In this document: one piece after another, positions 45,001 through 60,000 of the stretch
Numbering within the stretch: the stretch's first letter is position 1
Layout of the letters: every line of letters starts with the position of its first letter
From: Thuidium tamariscinum
Taxonomy: Eukaryota > Streptophyta > Bryopsida > Hypnales > Thuidiaceae
Assembly: GCA_947034885.2 (NCBI GenBank)
Contig: OX344751.2
Coordinates: 37,725,082 to 37,789,081, forward strand
DNA length: 64,000 nt
Direction of reading: 5' to 3'
Translations under genes and position numbers: made by a program
The notes under the pieces: generated by a model
The model's input: the letters and a program-made list of their open reading frames with translations, nothing else
Told to the model about the DNA's origin: nothing
The model's database searches: none

Positions 45001-48000
45001 TTGATTCAAACTATTTCCAATTTGAGCCTTAACCATTAAGGCATTAACATTTTTTTTCCAAACCATTTCTAAATGTTTTTTATTCAACATTTCAAATCAT
45101 GAAAGTTTTTTTTTCAAACCATTTCCATATATTTTTAATCAAACCCTGAACACATTTTCTTTCCAACTTATTTCCATATTTTTTTTAGTCAAACCATTAA
45201 CACATTTTTTTTCACGACCCTTTCTATAAGTTTTTTTCCAACCTTTCAAACCATTGCCTTTTTTTTTATTCAACCCATTTCCATTTTTTTTTTTATTCGA
45301 AGCATTTTCATATATTTTTTAGTCGAAACATGAACACATTTTTTTTCCAAACCATTTCTATATTTTTTTGTATTCAACATTTCAAATTATTAACTTTTTT
45401 TTAATTCAAAGCATTTCCTTTTTCTTTTTCTTTGATTCAAACCATTTCCATATTTTTTTTAGTCGAACCATTAACCCATCTTTTTTCCAAACCATTTCTA
45501 TATTTTTCTTTCTAACACCCTATACCATTACCGTTTTTCTTTACTCAAAACTTGGCCATTTTTTTACCCTAAACCATTTCCATATTTATTCTAGTCAAAC
45601 AATTAACACATTTTTTCTCCAAACCATTTCTAAATTTGTTTTTCCAACATTTCAACCCATTTCCATATTTCTTTTAGTCAAACCCTAATCACATTTTTTT
45701 CCCAACCCATTTCCAAATTTTTTTGGTCGAGCCATTAACACATTTTTTTCCAAACCCTTTCTATATTTTTTTTTCATTCAACATTTCAAACCATTAACAT
45801 TTTTTTTATTCAAACCATTTCCATAATTTTTTTATTCGAACAATTAACACATTTTTTTTCAAAACCAGTTTTACATTTTTTTTTATTCACAATTCCAAAC
45901 CATTAACGTTATTTTCATTCAAACCATTTCCTTTTTTTTGATTCAAACCACCAAAACCTTTTTTTTAAATATAGAATATATATTATATTTAGACTATGGA
46001 AGGCCTAAAATACAAAACCATGGGAAATTATTTTTTGAGAGATGGTTAAACCTCATAGACTAATGAGAAAATTTTGATTGCGAATATGAACTCAGACTTT
46101 TAAGTCTTACAAATAAAGAGTTCCAGTCCACGGAGCCCAGGCCGTCCATCCTGACCGTCGACGGCACGGCCAGGCCGTCCATCGAACCCAGGCCGTCCAA
46201 CCTTCCTCTCAATCCAAGCCGTCCTTCCCAAGCGTAGACCGTACCCAGACCGTCGATTTGGAGGCGTCCGTCCAGGCCGTCCACTGGACGTCCTGTCCAT
46301 CGGGGCCGTCCATACCCCGCGAGCGGGGCCGTCCCCTAAAACCGTCCACCGGATCCGGACCGTCCGCAGAACCCAGAGTGTCCATCCAAGCCGTCTAGTC
46401 AGCTAGGACCGTCCATCGGAACTGTCCACCGAGCACGTCCTTCCAGGCCGTCCACGGAGGTCGTCCGTGAGGGCGTCCACGACCGCTGTCACGATTTTTC
46501 ATCCTCTGTCGCGGATTCTGTCGTGAATTTCATCCTGACGGACGCTCGGCTCCCCGTCACGTTAGCGGACGGACATCCTGACGGACAGACGTGACGCGAC
46601 GGAAGCAACCTTGGCGACGGTACAGTTATATAATTGTGCCAGAGAAGTTAACATCTATTACTGGGTCTCTTTGAGTAGTATTAAATGACTAATTAGCAAC
46701 TTCATGTACCATACAAGTTGTAAGAAAGTGCCCTCCAACTCATTTTTTTCAACTATGGCCAGAAGTTCTGATACTCACCCTCCAATATGGCAATTTGAAA
46801 AGGATGCATAGGCGCTTTAAACCATATATCTTTGATGGGTCCCCAGCACCGCCGTCTCTGTGTCCAGCTGCTCTCCAAGCTTCGCAGTCCAATGCGTGCC
46901 GGATCTGCTCCTCAACAGTTACCACAGCAGGTTTACCGCGAGTCTCTATGAATCCATCAAAGTGGTCTTTCATTTCCACTTATCAATATGGGTGATCTTC
47001 AGGGAGCCAACGACGAGTCCCCCTGTAAGTCTGCTTACTGAGCTCTGTGGAATGCTCGGACCCTAAGTCCTTGCCACACCATGGATAAGCTGCATAGCCT
47101 TGATGAGAGAATCCTCCAATAGTACCATAACCTGGAAAATCATGGATAGTCCATAGTAACATAGCACGTAACTAGAAAGCCCTGCTCCCAACATCTTTTG
47201 ATACATCATGCGTTGGAATTCCAGCCCATAGCTCTAGCAACTCATCGACAAGTGGTTCCAAATAAACATCGAAAACATCACCTGTGACCGATTCTCTTCC
47301 GGGAATCAATAGAGCTAGCATCATGAAAAACTTTTTGGTGCTCAACCATGGTGGCAAGTTGTAATTCAATAACAAGACTGGCCACGTTGACCACGATGAT
47401 CGATTTTGCTTGAACGGATTGACACCATCCGCTGCGAATGCAAAATGAACATTACGTGCATCATTTGCAAAAGATGGATCCACATTGTCTTCAAAGTGCT
47501 TCCAAGCTTTGGAATCGCAAGGATGCCTCACAAGGCCATCACCACCTTCTTGGTTGCTTTGGTTTGCCGCATGCCACACCATGAGCTTGGAGATGGTAGG
47601 ACTCATAAACATCCTCTGCAGGCGCGGAATGATCGGAAAGTGACGAAGCACCTTCACAGGGAAGGCGCGCCTCTCTTCATCCCTGTACCTGTGCCCGTTA
47701 CACTTTGGACAGCGCATGGCATTCGCATGATCTCTACGGAATAGCACGCATCCCCGCTCGCACGCATGAATGGTGTTGTACGTTAATCCCAGTTTCTTGG
47801 TCAAGCTATTTGCTGCATGATAGGTCTTAGGCAAAGTATTGTTCTGTGGCAGGAGATGCGCATGCAAAATGCTGAAGAGTTCGTTGGCACAGTGGTTACT
47901 GACCCCATGCACCGTGCACAAGTTCATGAGGAGTACCGTAGCTGCAAGTTTGCTGGCCTGAGCTCCATCATATAAATGCTCCAACAACTCCTCAAGCACC

Positions 48001-51000
48001 CTCCCATCAAAATTAGAATTCTCTTGGCCTCTATCCACGGTCTCAGTTCCACCAAGGTTATCATTGCGACATTCTTCATTGTCTGCACCGTCCGCTACAA
48101 ATTCTTCCATGCACTCTTCGTAGATGGAGTCCGCAGTGGCGAAGGCATCCCTGATTTCTTCTTGCAGTCTCTCTACAGAAAAAGGTTCCTCCGGTACTAC
48201 AACTGTTGCTTGGTCTACCATCCCCCTAGTGTCAACTGCTGCATCTAATTCTTCGGGCTCATCGGCACGAGGGCCCCAAAATTGCTCCTCCCATTCTTCA
48301 TCGGAGGAGTCGCGGATGCCTGGACCTCTCCAAATCCGGGAGTTTGCATCTCTGCCATACCGAATAAGGTGCTCGCGAATGTTACATATGGCCAATCTCT
48401 TCCGGCCTCGACATTTTGTACATGGGCAATGTAACTTCTTGATGTTGTACTCAATAGCCCTCTGTAGTTCACGACTCCATAATCGGTCATCTCGTAGCCT
48501 TTGCCTACGAATGTCAGTAAGTGGAAGCCTGGTTGGTATCATCTCTGAAATGTAGTCATAATTGGAGCATTTGATAAACTAGAATATGTTCTAGTGTCTA
48601 AGAAGTAGGGGTCGCCAATGCCACAATGTTTGTAGTAGAAACGTAGTATGTCACGAGATGAACTTCATTCCCATGTATACGTGCCTAACGTCACTTTCGA
48701 GTAACTTATATATGTCTTCGATGACTCGCTAATGACTTCAAAATATCTTCTTCCACTTCAAAATAACTACAAGATGACAGGAATCCACTACTCAATGACA
48801 GCATCATATAAGTCACTAAAGAACATTTTAGCGACCCATTAATGAAATACAAGAATTTCTAGCCCGTCCGTGATTATGCTTCACCATGAATTGATGTACA
48901 CATTCAGGAACATTGAATTCGAACTATATAAAACCTATCATAAACATTCACACAAAGAACAATTGACAAAGGAAGGAACTAGGACTAGAAGAAGTCTTCA
49001 ATATACACATTAAAAAGAAATGAAAAGTATTTCAGACATCCTCTAAGTGTCAAAAAGTTGTCATGTCTTTACAAGATTGTCTCTAGAACTTCCTCTCTCT
49101 CGGGAGAAGATGCATGCTTCAAGGAAGTGGACGGTTTCATTGATCCTCCTTTGAAGTTTGATGTATTGTAGGCATTTCTATCTTCTACTTCTGACGTTGT
49201 AGTATGACCTAGTGCCAAATGAAACCAGGATTCAAAACGACGATCTAGTTCTCCATTGCTGGGAGACGTAGCCCGATTCGCAATACCCGGTTCACTAGAG
49301 CACGCTGTCAAGGGTCTTGTACTACCATGAGCACTAGGTGGTAGTATAGTTTTTGTAGGCAGCACCTATGCTAAGTTGGCCTTTGGAGACAACGTTGTAG
49401 ACAAACAATTTGTATCCTTTGAACTCATATTGTCACTAATATCAGGGCTCATCACCCTCCGTCTTTGACGACGATGCAGAGGAGCAGCTCTGAGTACTCT
49501 TTGCTTTGGCATTCTGCACCCTGATCAAATATACATCAACTTCTGCATATATAAGTTCTAACACACATACAAGCATAGACGTAGGACTTGCAATTTCATA
49601 CCTGGGAGCTTCTATCAGGGTTGACCACTACAGAGGCATTTTCTTCAGAGAGGTTTCTGTTCGCAGAGATGTGGTGATGACAAACTGCAGTCGGGAACCC
49701 TTCCACGAGAAATATTGCCTGCAAAATCAATCTGAACAGGATGAATAAACTCACTTCTGTATTTCACAAAGAAGTAGAGCACAAAGACTCCTATATACTT
49801 CAATGTTTGAGGTGTATGTATGGTACCCTAACCCTAATGGATCCACCTTTTCAATGAATAAAAATGACTAATATACCTATGTAAGCAAATTCAAGTAAAA
49901 TGACGCCTAGTACAATTGAAGCAGGAGTCCCCTGCAAATACAAAGAGAAAAATAACTTCGTAATGACAAGGTGGTAGTTGTTTAGAAGTCATTTACTTCA
50001 TTGCAGTGACCGAAATGACTTTAGTATGACAGATGACCAGTCATTTTTAAGTCATTTTCACAAGTGCTTTCCCTCTCCATTGTGAACCTTGCAACCATGT
50101 TTTTCTGGAATTGATGTAGGTCGGGACCCTTTCATTTCATATCCTAATAAGGCGACGATGCAAAGAAGGCAAACTTAGGGATTATTTTGCGATCAGAATC
50201 CGGTCATATTGCCTGAATCTCTATGAAATACAGTTGTTTAATGATAGGTACTAGTGATGCCTTAGTCATTGCATGGAACTTCAGACTTCAACATGACTGA
50301 AATTTGACTTCAGTGAGTTATACAGTTCGACTTGTGAGTGCACTGTATGGACTTAGAAGTAAGTAAGTGAGCTTTCGTTAATTTGCCACTAAGTGGCGGC
50401 AGTTCTGATCACAAGTCTGAACCCATCATTTCCGAATGATTAGCCTAGTACCTAGTAGTCTTCTTTGTTGTAATTAGTGCACTCAAATACTAATCAAGGG
50501 AACATCAAGCCTAAGCAAGTTATCTAGCCCATGAGATGTCGATCAATAATTGCATGAATCAGTAATTAATAACGAGCCGCCAAAATACAGTTCCTCCATC
50601 ATGCACTGGTCCTTCCTCACACACCTCCGTCAACCTCTTCCAGGCTCCACTTTCCATTTCCATTGTGTTCTACCTTGTGAAACACTTGTTTGGGATAGAC
50701 TTTAGATCGCGCTACAACAGTGCGCTACGACGCCGTCAAAACTTGACCAGTCGCGCGAGTATACTTGAACTAACAGTTCTGAGCGAAATTAGGCAGAGGG
50801 AGGACTTATCACGACATCAAAGCGGAGGTGTTGGCAACTAGAACTTACCAATGTCTACCGGGCCTGCGATGCAAAGTCCGCCACATGAAAAGAGCGAGTA
50901 CGAGCTTCAACAGGACCGCAACGTTGCATGGTTGGCGACAGTGATTCGGCCCGCTTTAGAAGCGAGAGTGGAACTATAGATTTCCTCCCCTCCCATGCTC

Positions 51001-54000
51001 TCAATTCATTAGGTGCTAACACCACTAAGTTGCATTCATGAGAAACAAGTCGAAAACTAGTTAGAATAGACCAAACTAGACGTGCGTGGTTCTCAGCGTG
51101 CACTACTTACACGACACTTGGGAGGTAATTGTATTAGTGTCTGCTTAGAGCGCACATTTTATTGACCGATTCTTTTTCAATTTCTCGTGGCACGCACTTC
51201 GATGCCTGTAGGCACCGTTATTCTAGGGTTTCTTCACTGAGTGAATGACAGATTGCTCTCTGTACCATCCCAGTTCTGAAGCAGTTGTATAGTAGTGACT
51301 TTCAAGTCACGATTAATGTCAGGTGGGAACGCAACTATACTTTAGTCATTCTGAAGCTGCATGTAAGTGAAGCCACAGTTGTGTGGGAAAAATAGCCTAG
51401 AAGGCGGCTATAATAATTACTCCCGCCACATGGAAGCTCTGTATTCTGTCCGTTTCAAGCGTTGTACACCCCCTTTCCCTCCTAAACCCTAAACATTGTT
51501 GTAGTTCACGTGAGGACCAAGGGAATGCTCCCAATTGATCAGTGAATCAGTTTCGTTGTGGTTAGTTCATGGCATGTGCAATGCGGGAGTACTGCTTTTG
51601 AAATGAGGAAACCGTGTGTGGCATCGTAGGGACAAGGAAAAAGCTCCGCCAAAGCAGCGCAGGACTAGCGCGATACATTGACAGGAGTCGGAGCCTTTAC
51701 GTCGTAGTTCCAGACGCAAGGAGCTCAGCGGAGGTGAAACTCCGAAGACAATTGGAGATCAACGCGGTGGAGGAGTGCCACACGGGAAGACAGCCATGAG
51801 CAGCGAGCACGATTCATCGTCTGAGGCGACGGAGTCCAATGAGGAAGAACTCGCCAAAGGTATGAGGAATCTAGCTATAGCTTGTAAACTAGTACAGCGG
51901 CAATGCAACTTGGAAGCAGCTGCAACAGGTACATTGGCATCGCGCTTCCAAGTAGTTACAATCATATTAGGATATGCGCTAAGATCGACCATTCCGCCCG
52001 GTACTGCACTGTCCGATGCCCTGTCATTTAGCCTTGTTCTCTGGGTTCTAAGTTTTAGATTCATTATATCATTCATTTTCAAATCATGTTTATGTTGTGA
52101 ATGTCTTGCCTTACAGTCTGAATTTTGTAATTCAAACCCGCACCTTGTGGGAATGTGTTCGCAGCAATTGCAGATAATGCGCTTGTAGACTCCTCAGACG
52201 ATGAACTACATGTAGAAGAGGAGGAACCAGTGCCTGATCCAAGGACAAAGCGCCGGAAACCCCTTCCGGTCGAGCCATCTGCAATTCAACCTTTTGAACC
52301 GCCATGCATAGCACCACCTCCGACAGGGCCGCCACCACCACCAGCAGAGAGGGGCTCCTATGGGCAACCATCATGGTCTTGGGTCCCTGGACACTATGTG
52401 CCTAGCCAAGCACCCCATACTAGTCAGTGGAGCGCTGGACCAGCCACAGTACCTGCAGGTTCTTGGCATGAGACGACTCCAGGGGCCCAGGACTTGTATC
52501 CAATTCCCATGTCCCAAGAAAGCGAAGAGCGGGTGTCCCGGCGCAAAAAGAAGACTGCCTATGACCTGGGCAGTCGACAGCGTGCCTCAATTGGAGTCAA
52601 ACCAAACAGAGTAACTGTGTTGCCAAGTGGCGAAGTGGATCCTAGCTGCGAGGGGAAAAATGCGTGGGATGAAGCTCTTCGGGACTTGATACCAAAGACC
52701 CTAGACGTTAGTGTGGTGGAATGGAAACAACACGTGCCTCACACTCTGAAGAAACTGAAGGAAGCCCTTGATGCAGAGTTTGATTATGGAGAGACTCCCC
52801 TAAGCATGGCTGGCTTCCGAACAACTGTGATACGATATCTCAAGTCCGAGAGGTCTCGACTGAAAGCCCGGTACCTGAAAGGAGTAGCGAGAGGGGTAAC
52901 TGTGAAGGCTCCTCTTCGTGTGGATCCAAATCAATGGGATCGACTGGTTGAATATTGGAATACAGATGCGCAAAAGGAGAAGGCACAGAAGATGGCCATA
53001 GCACAGTAGAGTGTCAAGAATTACGACTTAGTGGGAAGGAAAGGCAAAGCAGGCAAGGAAGCCCAAGCAGTAAGTTTTCACTCCGAATTTGGTACCTTCC
53101 ATGAATTCTGCAATCATGGTGTGAATGTGGTTAGGGAGCACAATGTCACCATGTGCTTCTTTCGGTGCCCTTCCTGTCTGACTTTTGTGTAATGTGCAGA
53201 GACTAGGTCGGGATGTGAGCCCAGGAATCACGGACATAGCTGAGGGGAGGCGATTAAGAATAACAGATGATTCTTCTCCCACGGTATAGTCGTTCACCAA
53301 ACTTATGTCTTCATTTAAAAGTAATAGCGGTCTGTCAATTATCGTAGCCTTCAATTATTTTGTTATGCTATGAAAGTCATGTCTGAAACCCTTGATTACT
53401 TACTGTTCCATGTTTTTACCCTAAACCGCCTTTGCACGAAGAAGGCATTCGCAGAATTTGTGGGAGGGTTTCTGGAACCTTAAACACCCACTAGGAAAAT
53501 ACACTAAGTGTGTACTTCATAGAATTAGCTTGTTAGTGTGTAAGTAACTCGTAGGTCTAAATTCTTTTAGGTTCTGGAACTAGATTAGAATTTTTCACTC
53601 ATCCCGTCTTTGAATTGGAGCATGCTGTCAATTAAGTATCAAAGTCCTATCATTAGTACGCTAATCTATAACCACAACCGCCATGGCTCATCACCTCCTT
53701 TGGAAGCTAAAGAGCCATTTAGAGGCATTGCATAGAGTAACATTCTACGAGTCACCATGTTAGACTTCTTGTGCTAACGAAGTGACATTTCAGTCGTGAT
53801 GTACTCATACATCACTGTGGAAGTCATTTTCTAATTGTAAAGTATGACTTCTAGTCAATGGGAGTTTCATATTAGTTGTATCACAGTCGCAATGGGGTGG
53901 TGAAGTCGTATTACATTACTATTAAATGACAGAAGAATGACTGACGCCCACTGATGTGTGTACATGTGCATGAGAAGGTCGGGGGGGGGGATTCTCTTCG

Positions 54001-57000
54001 CTGGCAGAAGATGGAATCCTGGAAGGAAGAGGTGGACAACAAGTTTGACAAGGTTTTAGCCACAAGTACATCCCAGGCCGAGGCATTAGAGGAGATTCGG
54101 TCATGGTGCAGTCCTTAGTGGGGAAGAAAAAAGAAGCAAATGATGCAACTCCCTCCATCACACAATCAACGTTGGAAAAGAATGGGGTACGGGTACATCA
54201 AGAGCCTAGAACTGCAGGTGTTCTGCCGCACTCCAAGAAGAAAGTTCAAGCCATTGATGCCATCATGAAAACAGATGGTGGAGCACCAAAAGAGAAAAAA
54301 GTGGGCAGTAAAGCAGGTGGGAAGAAGCAAGATGAAGACACCCTTGCACCAATCGCAGAGAAGAAGCATTACTCATTAGACTCGGACGTGCAAGAGGTAG
54401 TGGCAGACCCAAAAGAATCTGTGAAGAAGTAGTGGAAGGTGGTTCCCAATAAGCCCGCTCATGAAGTCTCTAAGCCTTCGACTCCTGAGGTCAGGCCTAC
54501 TTTGCCAATTTCTCACGACCCCGTGCCTACGGCCGCCCCTACGAAAGCTCCATCAGAATCTGGACCTGCGAAAGAGGAAGTGCCAGGACTTGTAAGCACT
54601 CCATTGGAAGCGCAGGGTATACCAGAGGGCAACAACAACGAAGACATCTCCAAGTCCCTCGACGTGACCCGCATTCCTTCTCCGACTTCCCCGAATAATA
54701 CGGGTAAGAACGAGAGCGTAGTGCAGAAGGAAGAGGCGGAACCAGAAGTTCTAGCGAAGGACCCTACAGAGCCTATCGCCAACGACTCCAAACCAATCGA
54801 TGAAGAAGTTGGTGCAAGGGAGGCCGTACAGAGGAAGGCTCGAAAACCTCCGAAGTCTCCGTTGAAGGTAAATTCAGCGTCCGAGGTTCGTCCTTACACG
54901 TCGTGTGAGGTGAGTCCTTCCGGTGTATTGAAGAGTATCAGTCCACTTGAGAAAGTAAGACCACGAAAACTAGTTATTTTTAATATCCATGGTACACTAT
55001 TGGACTGCAGTTTACTAAGTGACGTGAATCCAAACAGTAAGATCCGTAGTAGCACCAACATTGAGTATAGAAGAGTGATTTTCAGACCTTGGCTGAAACC
55101 ATTTCTATATAGATGCTTCAAAAACTTTTCGGTTGCATTCTGGGGTAGCAAGAGCCGTTTTTATATGGACGATGTAGTACCGGCAATGCTTGGAGGGTTG
55201 AAGGGCGTTGATACAACACCACTATTTACTTGGTCAGGAAAACATTATGAGTGGCGTGATAGCCTAGATGGGTCTAGAAGTGAGCTTGGGAAGAACCTAG
55301 CGGCAGTGTATGCAGCATGGCCTGGTGTTACTGCAGAAAACACTGTAATAGTAGATAATTAGTACAATAGGGTGGCCATGAATCCGGAGGCAAATATTAT
55401 CAGCACCACTCCTTTCTATGTGAAGTGGATTTGTTCTTTGACAGATGACAAAGAATATTTGAAACGGTACTTATGGCCGTTGTTGGAGGCTTTTAACGAT
55501 TGCTCAACAGTTGCTGCCTTCCGATCCAAATTTCCGGAAATCGTGAACAAATCTATGTCGGAGATGCTACAAAGACGCCGAAGTGGAAAAGCTTATGAGT
55601 TTCTGGACGTTGTGGAAGGTGAGGGGATTGTCCAACGACGGACTTGCATATGGCATGGCATCCCCTTGCCTTCCGTTGCGCTTCATGTCTAACAGATTGT
55701 TCCTCTATGTACAGGGAAAAGGGCAGAAGCGAGAGCCAAAGACGAAGGGAACTTCAGTAGCGGAGAAAAAAGGCTCGAGACCATCATCAAAGAAGGTGAA
55801 TTGACGTCACTCATGTGAACCCATGGCTTTCTAGTCACTAATTGCCTCAATTGTCATCTTCAAATTGTTTAGTAGATATTGAGAAGTATAGGAAGAGTGC
55901 AGTAGTCTTTACAAAGTTGTAGAAGTCATGCGTGAGTCACGTTTGTGTTCTAAATCTTCACTGTTGTATTACTCAAGCTTCCTTGCAAGTCATGCGTGAG
56001 TCACGTTTGTGTTCTAAATGTGCATTGTTATATTACTCAGGCTTCCTTGGAAGTCATATGTTAGTGAAGGTGCTTTCCTAAGAACTACTATTGAAAGACA
56101 GCCCTCCACAATCTGTATTGGAGGTCGTCACCATTTTATGAAAGTGATTTTGTTGTGCTTAGCGGCTTAGCCCCTCATTTGAACTGTATTTGAACTCAAA
56201 ACGGTAAGTCTCTATAGGAATACAAAGGTCATGGGTTTATTTTTTAAATGACTTCGGGCTGAATACTTAAGGCTCTATATAGGAAAAGCTTGAAATGTCA
56301 TTAGTCCAATGTCTGAACAAAATCGTGCCATTTTTGCAGTACAAGCTCGGAGACGAAGTCTTCTTGATGAATCCACGAGCGATAAGGCAGAAAGTGGCGG
56401 TCGGGAAGATTAGTGGACTGCCTGGACAGGCGAAATTCCACTTCATTGACATTTCGGAGATGTGGATGAAGGTGGACGTCACAAAAATTCTGCAAGCAGG
56501 GTCATTCTTGATGTATCCCAATGAAGCCGTTGAGCACGAGAAAATTGAAGATGTGAAGGGGTCATCTACAATATGGGACCAGAAATACGTAAAGCTAACT
56601 ACCTAAGTTGGTGTTGTAGGCCTAAATGTAGGCAAAGCTTTAGCATAGGGGATCCCAATTTCTGGATTTCTTGGAAGTCTTGCATGAGAACTTCACTTCC
56701 ATAACTTGTGGAGAGGAAATGCTGTACTAGTTGCAGGCATCAGCGAGCGCCCATTCGGTATCCATTTTGCGTACAAGTACCGAAGTTGTTTTTAGTAGGT
56801 ACTTGTATGTTTACAGATCATACTGATCTGTAGTTCGAAAAGCATACTGAAGTGACTGAAACATTTACAAAGCGTCTTTATGTCAATATAGTTTGTAAAC
56901 TAATTGCATAATAATTCTTTTATTGGCCATGCCTTGTTTTCCATGCAAATGATGGCTTCGTCATGCATGGTCGGGGTAGTATTTGTTGCACTGAGGAGGA

Positions 57001-60000
57001 AGTCACTAGGAAGTCACAAACTACAATACGTGAAATGAAGACAGGAAAACAACTATAAAATGACTGTCCATTAGTTATAGCCGTATTGTAGCCCTGCCAT
57101 GTAATTCATCAGGAACTGCAATTTCACTTTTAAATGACTTCAGACAGGTACTACAGCACTCTTTGACCACTACTCTTTTTTCACTGGAAAATGACTATCA
57201 CATGAAGCAATCTGGGATGTCCACATAAGCACATTTAGAACAGCATGGTCACTAAAATATGACTTCTTAATTGGCCTAGTTGGACACCCACGTCATGACA
57301 TTTGCGACACCTCTGTGACTTGTAAATGACTTCGTCAATGACACACTATCCCAAGCACATCATCACATTGGATACAGCAGCACGACTGAAGAATGACTTA
57401 GTAACATATGCTGTTGGAAGTCCACGTCATCACCCAAGAGACAAAATAATGACATAATAATGACTTCGTAATTAGCTAAGGTGGACACACAAAAGAAAAA
57501 AGTCGTGAGTTAGAAATAACTGGAAAATGACATCCATGCCCCCCGATTTTCTGCCAAAAAGCTTCCCCTGCCCGGCCCAAAACAAAAATTTCCTATACAG
57601 CTCAGCCTCCACGTAGACACTATCATCCATTTGTTCATCCAAGACCTCAATTGATGGTGATAATACAATCGCAGTCATTCAAAGAATGACTTGTCCACTA
57701 TGACTGCAGGGACCAGAAGTCATTATTAACTCATTGTGGTCCTGAATGACTGTTTTACTGTCATTTAGGATAGTCATATATACCCCTGATTTCTTGTAGT
57801 GATATAAAAAAACTTACTTACAAGGTTTAGGGCGCCGAACGAACTTCCGAGGCACAATCACAACAACATCTTGATCTTGTGATAAAACCACAGGTGCTGC
57901 CTCTGAACTTGGAGCCACGATCACTGGAGCATCTACCTTCTTTATTGGCAAGAGGATGTGCTGAAAAATCCTCTTGTCTTCTTCCAACGCAACAATATGC
58001 CGCCCCGTTGCACGGCATGCAGTAATGGATGCACCTGCCACAAACCAGAAGGTGAATCATTTTTGTAATCATTGACTACATAAAGTAGAGATGGTTTAAA
58101 GACATTCAAGAAATCAAAACTCACCTGTAGATGCAGTACAATCAAGTACTATGTCTCCTTCATCAGTGGTGCCTTCGATGATGAACTGAATGAAGCGGGC
58201 GTCCTTCTCTCGAGCTCCGCGCCAAGCCATACGATCCATGTCATTCATCAACATGGTGTCCTCCGTTGTGTAATTCATGAGCAGGTCATCACGACGGAGG
58301 TCTACCTTGGCTTTCAGCATGGTTTGAGAACGCCTGAACTAAAAATTTGATTTCCCTCGATCTCCTAGATGCTTGACAAATAGTGTAATGCCAAACTTCA
58401 AAGTCTGCAAGCACAAGCAAAACTGACATGAGAACATGTAACAAAAAAAGTAACAAATTCATCTTCTAATGAATATTTCCAAACATTGAGAAAGTAATAC
58501 CGTTTGATCTGGTTGAACTGCTGATGTAAGGTGCATGCGATTCATGCCCATCCACTCTTTCATCTTCCTGATGTTTGGATACTCTTGAAGAAGTCCTGCA
58601 ATGGTTTCCAAGGAGTCTTGGCCCCAAGAATGGAACACAACAATGCAGCCGTTGTCCTGCAAATGCTTGTCTGCAAATGCAAAAGCTTGAAAGATGGTAA
58701 AATACTCCTTATCTGCGTTCCAATAAGGAATGTGCTTGGAGCCCCCAATGTCTGGTACATGCAAGTTCTCCTGGCAGTCAAATATCATAAGATCAACTCC
58801 TGGATGCCGATTGACAACCCACCATAGACTCTTGCCTTTCCTACCACCATCTGCAAGTACATTTCTTCAATATATGAGAATTTGATGAATAGAAGTACAA
58901 AATTATAATCTTTTATTAATCCAATTGAACTGCACAATACAAAGACAATGACAAAGATTACCTTCCGTAGAAACTCCATGACCTCAGTGTAACAATTTGA
59001 TCCCCGTACACCTTCATTGTCTACCACTTCTCCAATGGAGACACCCAATAGTAACTCCTCGGAGGTGACATCATCATCATCACCAAGGGCAATGACTTGG
59101 GTCCCTTGAGTGATGACTTCTTTCGTGAAGTCAGGAAGTACCGCCTTCCTCTTCAATCCTCCCTGAGATGCACCTTGCATCTGAGAACCTTCATCCAATG
59201 TTGATGAGGCTGGAGCGCCACTGCCATCTACTATTTTCTTCCCTTTTGCCCGTTCCTTCTCCTCGTCCTTCTTCTCCCTCTCCTTCTCCTTCTCCTCTAA
59301 CTTTGCAAGACGCTCGGCTTCTTTCTTCTCCTTGTTCTCCAGAGCCAATTGAATGCGAGCAGCTTTTCTTCTGTCATTAGTCTCCCTCCTTGCAATGGCC
59401 TTTTGCCTCTACTTCTGAGTGAGACCAACAAACTCATCAACCTCCATGCTCACGGTGCCTATTCCCTCCAAAGAATTCCGCAGCTCTACCTCAGACGGAT
59501 GTGTATAAGAAATAGGGCAATCAAGGTACCACCCCCCACCACTTAGATGAGCCGTGGTGAATGTGCGAATTTGATTCGCCATGAACATGCAATCCGATGA
59601 GTTGCGGTCAAGAAATCCAGATAGAAATGGAGGAAGGTCTACTTTTTCAATGGCACCTTTTGCTTCTAGCTCATACTTGAAGTATCTGCCATGAGCAATA
59701 ATGTAGTAAGTAATAGAAGCTTGGAAGACAAACAATAATATAGATACAATCCACAAATAAAACAAAAAGAAACCACATTTGAACCCAAAAAAAAATCTCA
59801 TTTAAAAAGTCATTATTTTAATTCCAGTGATGAAAATTGGGGGGTCCCAGAGATACCTCTTGGACATCCGTCGGATCCGACGGATGTCCAAGAGGTACCG
59901 CTGGGACCCCCAAAATATTGAACATCACGGAAAAAACAAACTAAGTAGCACAAAAAAGTTGAAATTCAGAGAGTTGTGCAATAAGTAGGAATGAAGACAG